16,681 nucleotides of DNA from Clostridiaceae bacterium (GTDB lineage: Bacteria; Bacillota; Clostridia; Oscillospirales; Acutalibacteraceae). The DNA lies in contig CAJGCL010000036.1 of NCBI GenBank assembly GCA_904501675.1, positions 1-16,681 of the forward strand. The letters run 5' to 3'. The notes beneath the pieces were generated by a model, which worked only from the letters and a program-made list of their open reading frames with translations, was not told the origin of the DNA and did not search any database. Positions 7,185 through 14,513 of the stretch are shown in pieces. Both the position numbers and the translations under genes were made by a program. The stretch's first letter is position 1; every line of letters begins with the position of its first letter.

Positions 7185-9251
7185 TTATATTTTCATAGCA
7201 CGCTCTTTTCTTCTCTGAGCCTTAAGAGCCTGCTCCGCTTTAACTCGTTTGTTTGCTCTGCTTATAAGAACCCCCACAAACACAACCATTGCAATTACAG
7301 CAACAAGACCGCCAATTCCACCACCTAAGTGAAGACTTTCAGGTGCAACAATAAGTGTTCCGATTGTGTACACAAGGTATGCTACAGTATAACCAACGCC
7401 AAGCTGAAGACCGATACCGCCAAAAAGCCATTTTTTACTCTTCATTTCTGCACTCATTGCGCCAATAGCTGCAAAACATGGTGGGGAGAAAAGGTTAAGG
7501 GTCAGGAATGCCAGGGCAGCAACCTTTGTAATTGCCATCACGCCTGCTACTTCAGTGCCTACGCCATCCTGCAAAGCAAGCTCTTCTGTGTTAATAAGAT
7601 TTTCAAGACCAACAAAGCAAACCGCCAATGTTCCTACAACATTTTCTTTTGCTATAAAGCCGGTAATTGTTGCAGCGGCAAGCTGCCAGCTAAGTACTCC
7701 CACAACAGGAAAAATAACATATGCAAAAGGCTTCGCAATAGTTGCAAGAATAGATGTATCTGCACCTTGAGCAACAGAAAGACTTAAATCAAAGCTCTGC
7801 ATTACCTGCACTGCAGTGTTGCAAAGCAAAATAATTGTAGTTGCCTTTACTATATATGCCCATCCTCGGCTAAGCATTGACATGAACGCACCCTTTAATG
7901 AGGGGAGTTTATATTCAGAAAGCTCAATAATGAAATAAGATTTTCTTGCACTGTTTCCTGTAATTTTATTTACAAGCAAAGCGCCAAAGAAAATAATCAC
8001 AATACCTGATAAGTACATTATTGTACTTACCCAACCTGCATTATCAAAAAATGCTCCGGCAATAAGGGAAATAACAGGTATTTTTGCTCCGCAAGGAATA
8101 AAGGGAGCCAGCATTGCGGTTGCTCTTCTTTCTCTTTCGTTGTGGATAGTACGGCTTGCCATAACTCCTGGCACAGCGCAGCCTATGCTCATAACAAAAG
8201 GAATAACAGATTTACCTGAAAGACCAACCTTTTTGAATATAGGGTCAAGAACAACTGCAACTCGGGACATATAGCCACAATCTTCAAGAATGGCAATAAG
8301 GAAATACATTACCATAACTAGCGGCAAGAAGCCGATAACCGCAATCAGACCACCAATAACACCATCAATAAGAAGGGCATAAAGGAGCGGATTTGCATTC
8401 TGTAAAAGTCCACCAATCCAGCCCTGAAAATGTTCAAGCAATGTAACAAGACCGGGAATTGCTGTTCCGTCAGAAAGTTCCACACCCTCTGCAATCCAGG
8501 TACCAAGAGTTGTCTGTGATATGTAAAAAACAAGGAACATTACAACAGCAAAAATCGGTATACCCAACCATCTGTTTGTAAGAACTTTATCTATCTTATC
8601 GCTGAAGGTTCTTTCTTTTGTAAGGATTTTTCTTGTTTCAACTGCTTTAACTATATCGTTAACAAAAGTAAAGCGCCTATGGTCCGCCTCTTTAACTTCA
8701 GCTCTGTTTGTTAAATCAACATTCCCCTGATTATATGGGGCAGTTTGTACCTTGCCTATTTCAAGAACAGCCTGATTAACAATTTCGTGAAGCCCCTCGT
8801 GAGAAACAGAAGTTGTTTTTAAAACACGGCAACCAAGCATTTTAGATAAAACCTTGGCATCAATAATAGTTTCTTTTTTCTCGCTAAGGTCATTTTTATT
8901 AAGGGCAACAACTACAGGAATACCCAATTCAAGAAGCTGAGTAGTAAAGAAAAGGCTTCTTGATAAGTTTGTTGAGTCAACAATGTTTATAATAACATCC
9001 GGCTTCTCTTCTTTTATATACGAGCTTGTTACACTCTCTTCGCTTGTAAATGGCGACATTGAGTATGCACCGGGAAGGTCAATTGCAATAAGCTGCTCTT
9101 CACCTGAATAAAAGTGCTTTTTTATATGGTGCTCTTTTTTATCAACAGTAACGCCTGCCCAGTTGCCGACTTTTTCGTTACTACCTGTAAGAGCATTATA
9201 CATTGTGGTTTTTCCTGAATTAGGATTACCTGCAAGAGCAATTCTTATCAC
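7185..9251 (-). CDS. feoB: Ferrous iron transport protein B
   Basis: A 688-residue inner-membrane Fe(II) transporter. The N-terminal G domain shows G1 GNPNSGKTT (8-16), G3 DLPG (58-61) and G4 NKND (118-121), with Thr35 in the switch I region. A helical spacer region (about 170-225) leads to the membrane part with the conserved Gate signatures GCAVPGVMASRT (357-368) and PFIPCGAKIPV (383-393). The length is normal for the family, and no key residue is missing. Start is GTG at 9251, preceded by AAAGGAGG at good spacing; no nearby ATG competes. It lies 37 nt after feoA and is followed closely by the Cys-rich FeoB-associated gene. Expected to be induced in low iron through the promoter and palindromes upstream of feoA. 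Confidence 0.97.
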   Translation of the reverse strand: MIRIALAGNPNSGKTTMYNALTGSNEKVGNWAGVTVDKKEHHIKKHFYSGEEQLIAIDLPGAYSMSPFTSEESVTSSYIKEEKPDVIINIVDSTNLSRSLFFTTQLLELGIPVVVALNKNDLSEKKETIIDAKVLSKMLGCRVLKTTSVSHEGLHEIVNQAVLEIGKVQTAPYNQGNVDLTNRAEVKEADHRRFTFVNDIVKAVETRKILTKERTFSDKIDKVLTNRWLGIPIFAVVMFLVFYISQTTLGTWIAEGVELSDGTAIPGLVTLLEHFQGWIGGLLQNANPLLYALLIDGVIGGLIAVIGFLPLVMVMYFLIAILEDCGYMSRVAVVLDPIFKKVGLSGKSVIPFVMSIGCAVPGVMASRTIHNERERRATAMLAPFIPCGAKIPVISLIAGAFFDNAGWVSTIMYLSGIVIIFFGALLVNKITGNSARKSYFIIELSEYKLPSLKGAFMSMLSRGWAYIVKATTIILLCNTAVQVMQSFDLSLSVAQGADTSILATIAKPFAYVIFPVVGVLSWQLAAATITGFIAKENVVGTLAVCFVGLENLINTEELALQDGVGTEVAGVMAITKVAALAFLTLNLFSPPCFAAIGAMSAEMKSKKWLFGGIGLQLGVGYTVAYLVYTIGTLIVAPESLHLGGGIGGLVAVIAMVVFVGVLISRANKRVKAEQALKAQRRKERAMKI

Positions 9252-9288
9252 ACCCTCAACCTCCTTTACAAATTTAGAATCAATTTAA

Positions 9289-9501
9289 TTATACAATAAT
9301 CGCCTTTGCCAAATGTTTATCTACACTATATCTGCCATCTTTAATGGATACAATGCTACCTCCATTTATGTGAAACACAACTGTAATAGGCTCACCTACA
9401 TAGCAACCAAGAGTAAATAAAAACGCTTCAAGCTCTTCGTCATCGATTAAAATATCTTTAATAATATACTCTCTACCTTCTGCTGCTTCTGATAAATTCA
9501 C
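9289..9501 (-). CDS. feoA: Ferrous iron transport protein A (SH3-like)
   Basis: A 70-residue SH3-like protein that acts with FeoB at the cytoplasmic side of the membrane. The pattern fits FeoA: an opening NLSEAAEGREYIIKDI, a central LFTLGCYVGEPITVV and the closing SVDKHLAKAIIV. Start: an in-frame GTG at 9510 would give three more residues, but AGAGGTGG (9514-9507) is correctly spaced for the GTG at 9501. The resulting N-terminus (NLSEAAEG) aligns with the usual FeoA beginning. First gene of the feo operon, behind a near-consensus promoter and two palindromes. Confidence 0.93.
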   Translation of the reverse strand: MNLSEAAEGREYIIKDILIDDEELEAFLFTLGCYVGEPITVVFHINGGSIVSIKDGRYSVDKHLAKAIIV

Positions 9502-9506
9502 TGTAT

Positions 9507-9514
9507 CCACCTCT
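9507..9514 (-). promoter_or_regulatory. Ribosome binding site that fixes the feoA start
   Basis: AGAGGTGG on the minus strand, five nt before GTG 9501. It overlaps the alternative GTG at 9510, which therefore cannot use it. Confidence 0.7.
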
Positions 9515-9523
9515 TTTCTATGC

Positions 9524-9541
9524 AGTTAGCAATGGCTAACT
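9524..9541 (-). promoter_or_regulatory. Palindrome 1, probable metal-regulator operator upstream of feoA
   Basis: AGTTAGC (9524-9530), AATG, GCTAACT (9535-9541): 7-bp arms around a 4-bp centre. It lies in the feo leader between the predicted transcription start and feoA. The GTTAGC half-site resembles the DtxR/IdeR iron-box half TTAGGTTAGC, though the 4-bp centre makes the spacing wider. Confidence 0.6.
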
Positions 9542-9556
9542 CGAAATCATAAGAAA

Positions 9557-9576
9557 CAGTTAGCCTTCGCTAACTG
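9557..9576 (-). promoter_or_regulatory. Palindrome 2, probable operator at the feo transcription start
   Basis: CAGTTAGC (9557-9564), CTTC, GCTAACTG (9569-9576): 8-bp arms around a 4-bp centre. It begins six nt after the feo -10 box, so it covers the predicted start. Its centre lies 34 bp from that of palindrome 1, and the outer arms of the pair (TGCAGTTAGC at 9521-9530, GCTAACTGCA at 9569-9578) form a further 10-bp inverted repeat. Confidence 0.65.
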
Positions 9577-9581
9577 CAAAT

Positions 9582-9610
9582 AGTATAATCTTTTGTTATA
9601 ATTTTGTCAA
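9582..9610 (-). promoter_or_regulatory. Promoter of the feoA-feoB operon
   Basis: Minus strand: -35 TTGACA (9610-9605), 17-nt spacer, -10 TATACT (9587-9582). Eleven of twelve consensus positions match, as expected for a strong promoter that is held off by a repressor. Confidence 0.85.
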
Positions 9611-9646
9611 CAGCTTTTGGAATGTTTTACCTCCATTTTAACAATA

Positions 9647-9675
9647 TTGATTTTTTGCACAGTTTATGATATCAT
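9647..9675 (+). promoter_or_regulatory. Promoter of the DtxR-family regulator gene
   Basis: TTGATT (9647-9652), 17-nt spacer, TATCAT (9670-9675). It is back to back with the feo promoter, 36 bp between the -35 boxes, and does not overlap the two palindromes. Confidence 0.6.
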
Positions 9676-9716
9676 TAACTAAATTATTTTTATTGAAAAA
9701 CACAAGGAGCATTGGT

Positions 9717-10082
9717 ATGCCGTTAAATGAATCCGGCGAGATGTATCTCGAAAGTATATATGTTTTATGTGAAAAAGGCGCATCTGTTCGTTCTATTGAT
9801 GTTGCGGAATATATGAATTATTCAAAGCCCAGCGTAAGCAGAGCAATCGGCATTTTAAAAGAAAAGGAGCTTATAGCCGTTGATAAGGATGGCTATATTA
9901 CCCTCACACCTGAAGGAAAGTCTATGGCGCAAAGCATTTTCGAGCGCCACACAATCATAACAAAAATGCTTACTGCATTAGGCGTCAATGAAAAAATTGC
10001 GGCAGATGACGCCTGCAGAATTGAGCACGTTATAAGCCCCGAATCATTTGAGGCTATGAAAAGGTTTCTTGAAGAAAAATAA
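9717..10082 (+). CDS. Iron-dependent repressor, DtxR/MntR family (short form)
   Basis: A 121-residue metal-dependent transcription regulator. The winged-helix DNA-binding domain (about 1-70) contains a helix-turn-helix near 22-48 (SVRSIDVAEYMNYSKPSVSR). The metal-binding and dimerisation domain is about 71-121. It lacks the C-terminal SH3-like domain of DtxR and IdeR, so its length is MntR-like. Putative ligands are Met9, His78, Cys100, Glu103 and His104; the set Met plus C-x2-E-H matches iron-sensing DtxR, whereas MntR has Asp and Glu at the Met and Cys positions. I start at ATG 9717, with AAGGAG at 9704-9709, because a longer frame from 9666 would overlap its own promoter. Divergent from feoAB, which it probably represses when iron is plentiful. 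Confidence 0.9.
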   Translation: MPLNESGEMYLESIYVLCEKGASVRSIDVAEYMNYSKPSVSRAIGILKEKELIAVDKDGYITLTPEGKSMAQSIFERHTIITKMLTALGVNEKIAADDACRIEHVISPESFEAMKRFLEEK

Positions 10083-10113
10083 ATATAAATTTTCATTATA
10101 GGGGGATTTAATA

Positions 10114-10842
10114 ATGAAAAAAGTACTTACAGTTTCACAGTGGGTTCTTGCGGCATTTTTTGTTTTATTGATGTTAGGGACAGGCTCTCTTTTATCAAAT
10201 TTCTTTTTGTTTATTGCGGTTTTCTTAATGGCACCAATTAAACCAATCAGAAACGCATTAGAAAAAATAAAAATTAAAGGCTTTATATGTGTTATTTTAG
10301 CTGTTATTCTGTTTTTCGTAGCGATGATTGTTTCACCTAACAAGGAAAGCGAAGAAACACCTCTTAATAATCCATCAACAACGATTGAAGAAACAACAGA
10401 AGCAAATCAAGTTGTAGTCAACACACAAAACACAACCCAAGAGGTAACAACAATTACTACTACATATGCAGAAACCACAACAATAACAGAAGAAGCAGCA
10501 ACTTCAGAAGAAGAAACAAACAAAAAAACTGAAACTACTAAGAAAGTAGAAACCACTTCTCAAAAAACGGAAAACACTACTAAAAAAACTGAGGAGTCTA
10601 CTACTAAAAAACAAGAAACCACCACAAAAAAAGCAAAAGAAACTACTACAAAAAAGGTAGAAGAAACTAAACCACAAAGCACAAACACAAAATACATATT
10701 GAATTTAGATTCTAAGAAATTCCATGAACCTGATTGTGGTTCTGCCCCTAAGCCAAGTTCAAAAAATTATGCTGAAAGTAACGATAGCAGAGAAACACTT
10801 TTAAACAATAAATATACGCCCTGCGGAAATTGCAAACCATAA
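10114..10842 (+). CDS. Membrane-anchored protein with Thr-rich stalk and C-terminal His/Cys module
   Basis: A 242-residue protein of unknown function. Two to three hydrophobic segments (about 8-45 and 56-74) anchor it. A low-complexity region (about 78-192) rich in Thr, Glu and Lys contains imperfect ETTTKK-like repeats and probably spans the wall. The last 49 residues form a compact module, YILNLDSKKFHEPDC, then a SRETLLNNKYTPCGNCKP tail. His204, Cys208, Cys237 and Cys240 could bind one zinc ion (H-x3-C ... C-x2-C). I recall the same C-terminal module at the ends of secreted nuclease-type and other extracellular proteins in Bacillota. GGGGG precedes the ATG, 31 nt after the regulator gene, so co-transcription with it is possible. 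A large hairpin follows. No function assigned. Confidence 0.75.
   Translation: MKKVLTVSQWVLAAFFVLLMLGTGSLLSNFFLFIAVFLMAPIKPIRNALEKIKIKGFICVILAVILFFVAMIVSPNKESEETPLNNPSTTIEETTEANQVVVNTQNTTQEVTTITTTYAETTTITEEAATSEEETNKKTETTKKVETTSQKTENTTKKTEESTTKKQETTTKKAKETTTKKVEETKPQSTNTKYILNLDSKKFHEPDCGSAPKPSSKNYAESNDSRETLLNNKYTPCGNCKP
10525..10677 (+). repeat. Degenerate coding repeats of the Thr/Lys-rich stalk
   Basis: Imperfect repeats of about 18-24 bases built from ACTAC(T/C)AAAAAA-type units, encoding variants of ETTTKK at residues 138-188 of the stalk protein. Such tracts often vary in copy number between strains. Confidence 0.7.
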
Positions 10843-10855
10843 TTAAATAATATCT

Positions 10856-10913
10856 ACCACCGTCAATGAATATATTTATAAGAAATATATTCTCAGGCGG
10901 TGGTTTTATTTTT
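10856..10913 (+). terminator. Large terminator-like hairpin overlapping the phosphate transporter start
   Basis: Outer stem ACCACCGTC (10856-10864) with GGCGGTGGT (10896-10904), one G-T pair; a 3x3 internal loop; inner stem GAATATATTT (10868-10877) with AAATATATTC (10883-10892); ATAAG loop; then TTTTATTTTT. It fits an intrinsic terminator for the 10114-10842 gene. The ATG at 10866 lies inside it. Confidence 0.75.
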
Positions 10914-11930
10914 AATATATTTTCTTCACTTTCACCTTTAAGCATCACCGCGCTTATTCTTACATTTTCTGTAATATTTGTTAACGGACTTACAGATGCA
11001 CCAAACTCTATTGCAACCTGTATTACAACACGGTGCCTGAGCTTAAAAAAAGCGGTGCTTTTATCTGCGATTTTTAATTTTATAGGCGTTATGGTTATTA
11101 TGAAGCTTAACCCTGCCGTAAGTAATACAATTATGGGTATGGTAGATTTCGGGGAAAATAGCCAACGGGCAACTGTTGCCCTTGCGGCCGCACTTTTTTC
11201 AATAGTTCTTTGGGCGGTGCTGGCCTGGTATTTTGGTATACCTACAAGCGAAAGCCACGCTCTTATTGCAGGCCTTTCAGGTAGTGCCTTGGCAATTAAT
11301 GGTGGCTTTTCGGGAATAAATGCAGCCGAATGGGTCAAAGCAATTTACGGTCTTTTTACATCTTGCGGTCTTGGCTTTTTAGGCGGATTTTTAATTTGCA
11401 GATTAGTTTTATCTGTTTTCAAAAACATAAAAAGGCAAAAAGCAGAAAAGTTTTTTAAAGGTGCGCAAATTTTTGCATCTCTTTTTATGAGCTTTATGCA
11501 TGGCGCGCAAGACGGACAGAAATTCATCGCTGTTTTACTGCTTACAACTTCAGTCCAAGAAGAAAACAAAGGAATTTTTGATATTCTTACTCTCGCCTGT
11601 TCTTTAATTATAGCATTAGGTACTCTGACCGGTGGCAAAAAGATTATAAAAAGTATTGGTATGGATATGATTAAATTAGAAAAATACCAGGGCTTTTCTG
11701 CAGACCTTGCAGCTGCAATTGCCTTACTTATAAGCACTCTTTCGGGCTTACCCGTTTCCACTACCCACGCAAAAACCACTGCGATTATGGGTTCAGGCAC
11801 CGCCGTAAAATACAAAAATCTTAACACGTCAGTTATAAAAGATATTTCTCTCACATGGATTCTCACCTTCCCCTGTTGCATAGGATTAGGGTATCTTATG
11901 ACAAAGGTGTTTTTGATTATATTCTCTTAA
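10866..11930 (+). CDS. Inorganic phosphate transporter, PiT family
   Basis: A 354-residue integral membrane protein of the PiT (SLC20-like) family, which imports phosphate with protons or sodium. The two homologous family signatures are visible: VNGLTDAPNSIAT (39-51) and MHGAQDGQKF (211-220). Each is followed downstream by a P-x-S-x-x-H repeat, GIPTSESHA (124-132) and GLPVSTTHA (294-302), as expected for the inverted-repeat topology with about ten membrane segments. The start is uncertain: the ATG at 10866 has no ribosome binding site and sits in a terminator-like hairpin, and no other in-frame ATG, GTG or TTG occurs before the first signature. A rare start (ATT at 10908, just after GGCGGTGG) is conceivable. 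No PhoU-like partner gene is adjacent. Family call firm, first 20 or so residues doubtful. Confidence 0.88.
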   Translation: MNIFIRNIFSGGGFIFNIFSSLSPLSITALILTFSVIFVNGLTDAPNSIATCITTRCLSLKKAVLLSAIFNFIGVMVIMKLNPAVSNTIMGMVDFGENSQRATVALAAALFSIVLWAVLAWYFGIPTSESHALIAGLSGSALAINGGFSGINAAEWVKAIYGLFTSCGLGFLGGFLICRLVLSVFKNIKRQKAEKFFKGAQIFASLFMSFMHGAQDGQKFIAVLLLTTSVQEENKGIFDILTLACSLIIALGTLTGGKKIIKSIGMDMIKLEKYQGFSADLAAAIALLISTLSGLPVSTTHAKTTAIMGSGTAVKYKNLNTSVIKDISLTWILTFPCCIGLGYLMTKVFLIIFS

Positions 11931-11957
11931 AAAAAGCAGTTGCAAAAGCAACTGCTA
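11929..11957 (-). terminator. Terminator of the O-acetylation operon
   Basis: A 9-bp perfect stem (AGCAGTTGC, 11935-11943, with GCAACTGCT, 11948-11956) and AAAA loop. On the minus strand it is followed by a run of T residues (11935-11929) and it begins at the stop codon of the DHHW gene. The plus-strand side (ACTTTATTG) is too poor in T to be a good terminator for the phosphate transporter gene. Confidence 0.88.
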
Positions 11958-13052
11958 CTTTATTGTTTCACTATTATTAAGAACTGATGTGCTATAGATA
12001 AACAAAACATCCTGATTTGAAAATTCTATATAATTTTCAAGAGACTTAGGGTGAATGTAGCGTATATCAACAACTGTAATTTTCTTGTAGCCCTCTGCTA
12101 AAAGCGGTGCAAGACTGCTACCGAAGGAATCACGGAAAATTATAAGCTCCTTATCTGTTGTGGCATTTTCATTTTCAATGCTCAAAAGTGAAAGTGAGCC
12201 TGACAAAAACATTTCATACGGGTCCTTGCCGTATGCTTTTTCCATGTCATAAACAGAAATTTCTTTTCCGCTTTCAAAGTTATACACCTTTACATTTTCC
12301 AAAATATCATTTGTAAGGTATTTTATTTCTTCAGCAGGCAAAGGCAAAGCAGACTGTCCGTGGTAAACTCCGTAAAAATCATTATCGAGAGTCTTTTCTG
12401 TATACTCACCCTTAAGCTCAACGCCCATTTTTGAAGCAAGCTCTTTTGCCACAGGCAGAATCTCTTCCTGACGCCAATGGGTATCTGTTTTATAAAAGCT
12501 TTGGAGAGTAAGAAGATGAGTTATATCAATATATTTCATAAAATCTGCTTCCGATTCTGTCTGGGAAAGCATTTTTTCATAGTCTATTGAGAGATAATCG
12601 TCTTCAACAAGAAAATAGTTTTTATCAGGAATAATGCTTAAGTAAACCTGAGCATCTGTTCCGTTTATATATATATCGTAAACATACCTGAACTTTTTAA
12701 CTGCAAGAGAAACCGATTCTTCATCTAACGGATATTCAATTTTTCCGATATATCCGTCTTTTACGAATAAATCGTTGTTGTCCTTCTGCAATAAAACATA
12801 TTTGTTCACAAGGGCTTTTAATTGTCTGAATGAATCTCTAAGAGGAAACTGCTCGGTGGAATATGTTTCAAAATCCTTCATAAACTTTCCTGAGAATATA
12901 CTGCTTACAGAAGCAGACGGAAACTGCGCAAGCTTTCTTCTTTCGCTGTCAGAAAAATCTGTAGGAGGCTTCAACCAACTGAAAACAGAAAAACCGAGAA
13001 AGAAGACTATAAGAATTATACTTACAATTTTATTTTTAACATTTGTTTTCAT
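11955..13052 (-). CDS. DHHW/AlgX-like SGNH-type protein, partner of the MBOAT acyltransferase
   Basis: A 365-residue protein with an uncleaved N-terminal membrane helix (about 8-26) and a large extracytoplasmic domain. The motif TDTHW (189-193) is the Asp-x-His-Trp signature of the DHHW family. RDSFGSSLAPLL (307-318) supplies the likely nucleophile Ser309, giving the Ser/His/Asp set of AlgJ/AlgX/PatB-like O-acetyltransferases. By analogy, it accepts acetyl groups passed through the membrane by the MBOAT protein and places them on a cell-envelope polysaccharide. AAAGGAG (13067-13061) overlaps the stop of the MBOAT gene, 15 nt upstream of the ATG, which indicates a tight operon. Last gene before a terminator. 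The polymer acetylated cannot be read from sequence. Confidence 0.85.
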   Translation of the reverse strand: MKTNVKNKIVSIILIVFFLGFSVFSWLKPPTDFSDSERRKLAQFPSASVSSIFSGKFMKDFETYSTEQFPLRDSFRQLKALVNKYVLLQKDNNDLFVKDGYIGKIEYPLDEESVSLAVKKFRYVYDIYINGTDAQVYLSIIPDKNYFLVEDDYLSIDYEKMLSQTESEADFMKYIDITHLLTLQSFYKTDTHWRQEEILPVAKELASKMGVELKGEYTEKTLDNDFYGVYHGQSALPLPAEEIKYLTNDILENVKVYNFESGKEISVYDMEKAYGKDPYEMFLSGSLSLLSIENENATTDKELIIFRDSFGSSLAPLLAEGYKKITVVDIRYIHPKSLENYIEFSNQDVLFIYSTSVLNNSETIK

Positions 13053-13067
13053 AAAACTGTCTCCTTT

Positions 13068-14465
13068 CTAGAATCTGAAATACAAGAAGGGATTGAATGA
13101 ACCGTCAACAAGGTAAGCGGTTACCGTTACTGCAAGAGCCACAAGAACAATAGGCTCAATTATATTTATTACCTTTTGAGCTTTTGCCTTTTCGCAAAGC
13201 TTAAGAACAGCATTTTTAACTACAGGTGTAGAGCCTATAAGACCCAAACCAACAGGCAAAGCGTAGCTTCTGAGGTAATATAAATATTCTTCCGAAATAA
13301 GCGGAACATTTCCGAAGCCGAACATTCCCTTGATATATTCAAAGGCTTCACCCATGTCAGCAGCGTTAAATATAACAAAGCTGACACCGATTACTACAAG
13401 CACATATACTCTGTTAAGTACTCTGCTTTTTTCAAGGTGTTTGAGAAGGAACATTTTTTCTATGCAGAGGAATATTGCAAAGTAAAGTCCCCATATAATG
13501 AATGTCCAGGCGGCGCCGTGCCAGAAGCCAGTAAGCATCCAGACTGTGAAAATGTTAAAGAACCAACGGGGCTTTGAAACTCTGTTTCCGCCCATTGGGA
13601 TATACACATAATCTCTGAACCATGAGCCGAGAGACATATGCCACCTTCTCCAGAATTCTGTTGCACTCTTGGAGATAAACGGATAGTTGAAGTTTTCGCA
13701 GAAATTAAAGCCAAAGATTTTTCCAAGACCTATTGCCATATCGGAATAGCCTGAAAAATCAAAATACACATGTACGGCAAACGCAACTGCATAAAGCCAG
13801 TAATATAAAACTGCTTTGTCTTCAGACGCTTTGAAGGTATCGCACAGCTCACCTAAAATGTTTGCAACAAGTACCTTCTTTGAAAGACCGATAATAAATC
13901 TACGCGCGCCTTCTGCAAATTTATCAAGGCTATGAGTTCTCTCACCAAGCTCATTTGCAATATCTGTATATCTTACAATAGGTCCTGCTATGAGCTGAGG
14001 GAACATTGTAATATAAGTTGCAAGGTTAATTACTCTTTTCTGGGTAGGTGTACCGCGATATACATCTACAGTATAACTGAGAATCTGGAAGGTGTAGAAG
14101 CTGATACCTATAGGAAGAGCAATCCTGAGTAAAGGAATGCCAAGTCCCGTTACTGCGTTGAAGTTATCAATAAAGAAATCCGCATACTTAAAATACGCCA
14201 AAAAACCTAAGTTAATAAAAACAGATATAAAAAGGATGATTTTTTTATCCCTTATATTGTTTTTAGCCTCAATCAAGAGACCGGAAACATATCCGATTAT
14301 GATTGAGGCTACCATTAAAACAACATATTTAGGCTCGCCCCAACCATAGAAAACAAGGCTACTGATTAACAAAACAATGTTTTTAAGCTTTTGGGGAGCT
14401 ATAAAGTAAAGTATCAGCACTACGGGTAAAAAATAATATAAAAACGGTATTCCTGAAAATAACAT
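13068..14465 (-). CDS. MBOAT family O-acyltransferase (AlgI/DltB-like)
   Basis: A 465-residue multi-pass membrane protein. It opens with FSGIPFLYYFLPVV, typical of AlgI-like members. Landmarks: LPIGISFYTFQILSY (117-131), PQLIAGPIVRY (156-166), SATEFWRRWHMSLGSWFRDYVYIP (267-290, split here only by position) and MLTGFWHGAAWTF (310-322), where His316 is the family's catalytic histidine; His276 lies in the conserved WRRWH. It moves acetyl groups across the membrane for attachment to an exocellular polymer. The immediate DHHW partner favours the alginate-acetylation type over DltB, because no dltA or dltC gene is near. AAAGAGGT precedes the ATG. A 48-nt gap without terminator separates it from the upstream anchored protein gene. 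Confidence 0.93.
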   Translation of the reverse strand: MLFSGIPFLYYFLPVVLILYFIAPQKLKNIVLLISSLVFYGWGEPKYVVLMVASIIIGYVSGLLIEAKNNIRDKKIILFISVFINLGFLAYFKYADFFIDNFNAVTGLGIPLLRIALPIGISFYTFQILSYTVDVYRGTPTQKRVINLATYITMFPQLIAGPIVRYTDIANELGERTHSLDKFAEGARRFIIGLSKKVLVANILGELCDTFKASEDKAVLYYWLYAVAFAVHVYFDFSGYSDMAIGLGKIFGFNFCENFNYPFISKSATEFWRRWHMSLGSWFRDYVYIPMGGNRVSKPRWFFNIFTVWMLTGFWHGAAWTFIIWGLYFAIFLCIEKMFLLKHLEKSRVLNRVYVLVVIGVSFVIFNAADMGEAFEYIKGMFGFGNVPLISEEYLYYLRSYALPVGLGLIGSTPVVKNAVLKLCEKAKAQKVINIIEPIVLVALAVTVTAYLVDGSFNPFLYFRF

Positions 14466-14513
14466 ATTTATACCTCTTTCCCGAGTGGTACGGGGTTACC
14501 CCCTTTTTGAAAT

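Noticed and set aside
7329..7787. Cys-rich open frame antisense to feoB
   Set aside because: It lies wholly within feoB, and its Cys/Lys-rich composition is what the reverse complement of hydrophobic codons gives; no ribosome binding site.
9524..9576. The two GTTAGC palindromes read as transcription terminators
   Set aside because: Neither is followed by a T-run on either strand, and they lie just downstream of a promoter; operator function fits better.
9666..9716. Longer start of the DtxR-family regulator at 9666
   Set aside because: It overlaps the predicted -10 box, has no ribosome binding site, and the family N-terminus begins at ATG 9717.
10748..11881. Two long frames antisense to the phosphate transporter
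   Set aside because: They are shadows of an unambiguous PiT gene and lack start signals or recognisable domains.
14470..14505. GC-rich short hairpin (GGGG-TTA-CCCC) between the exported protein gene and the MBOAT gene
   Set aside because: The stem is only four bp and no T-run follows on the minus strand, so it is not a terminator; a minor effect on translation cannot be excluded.
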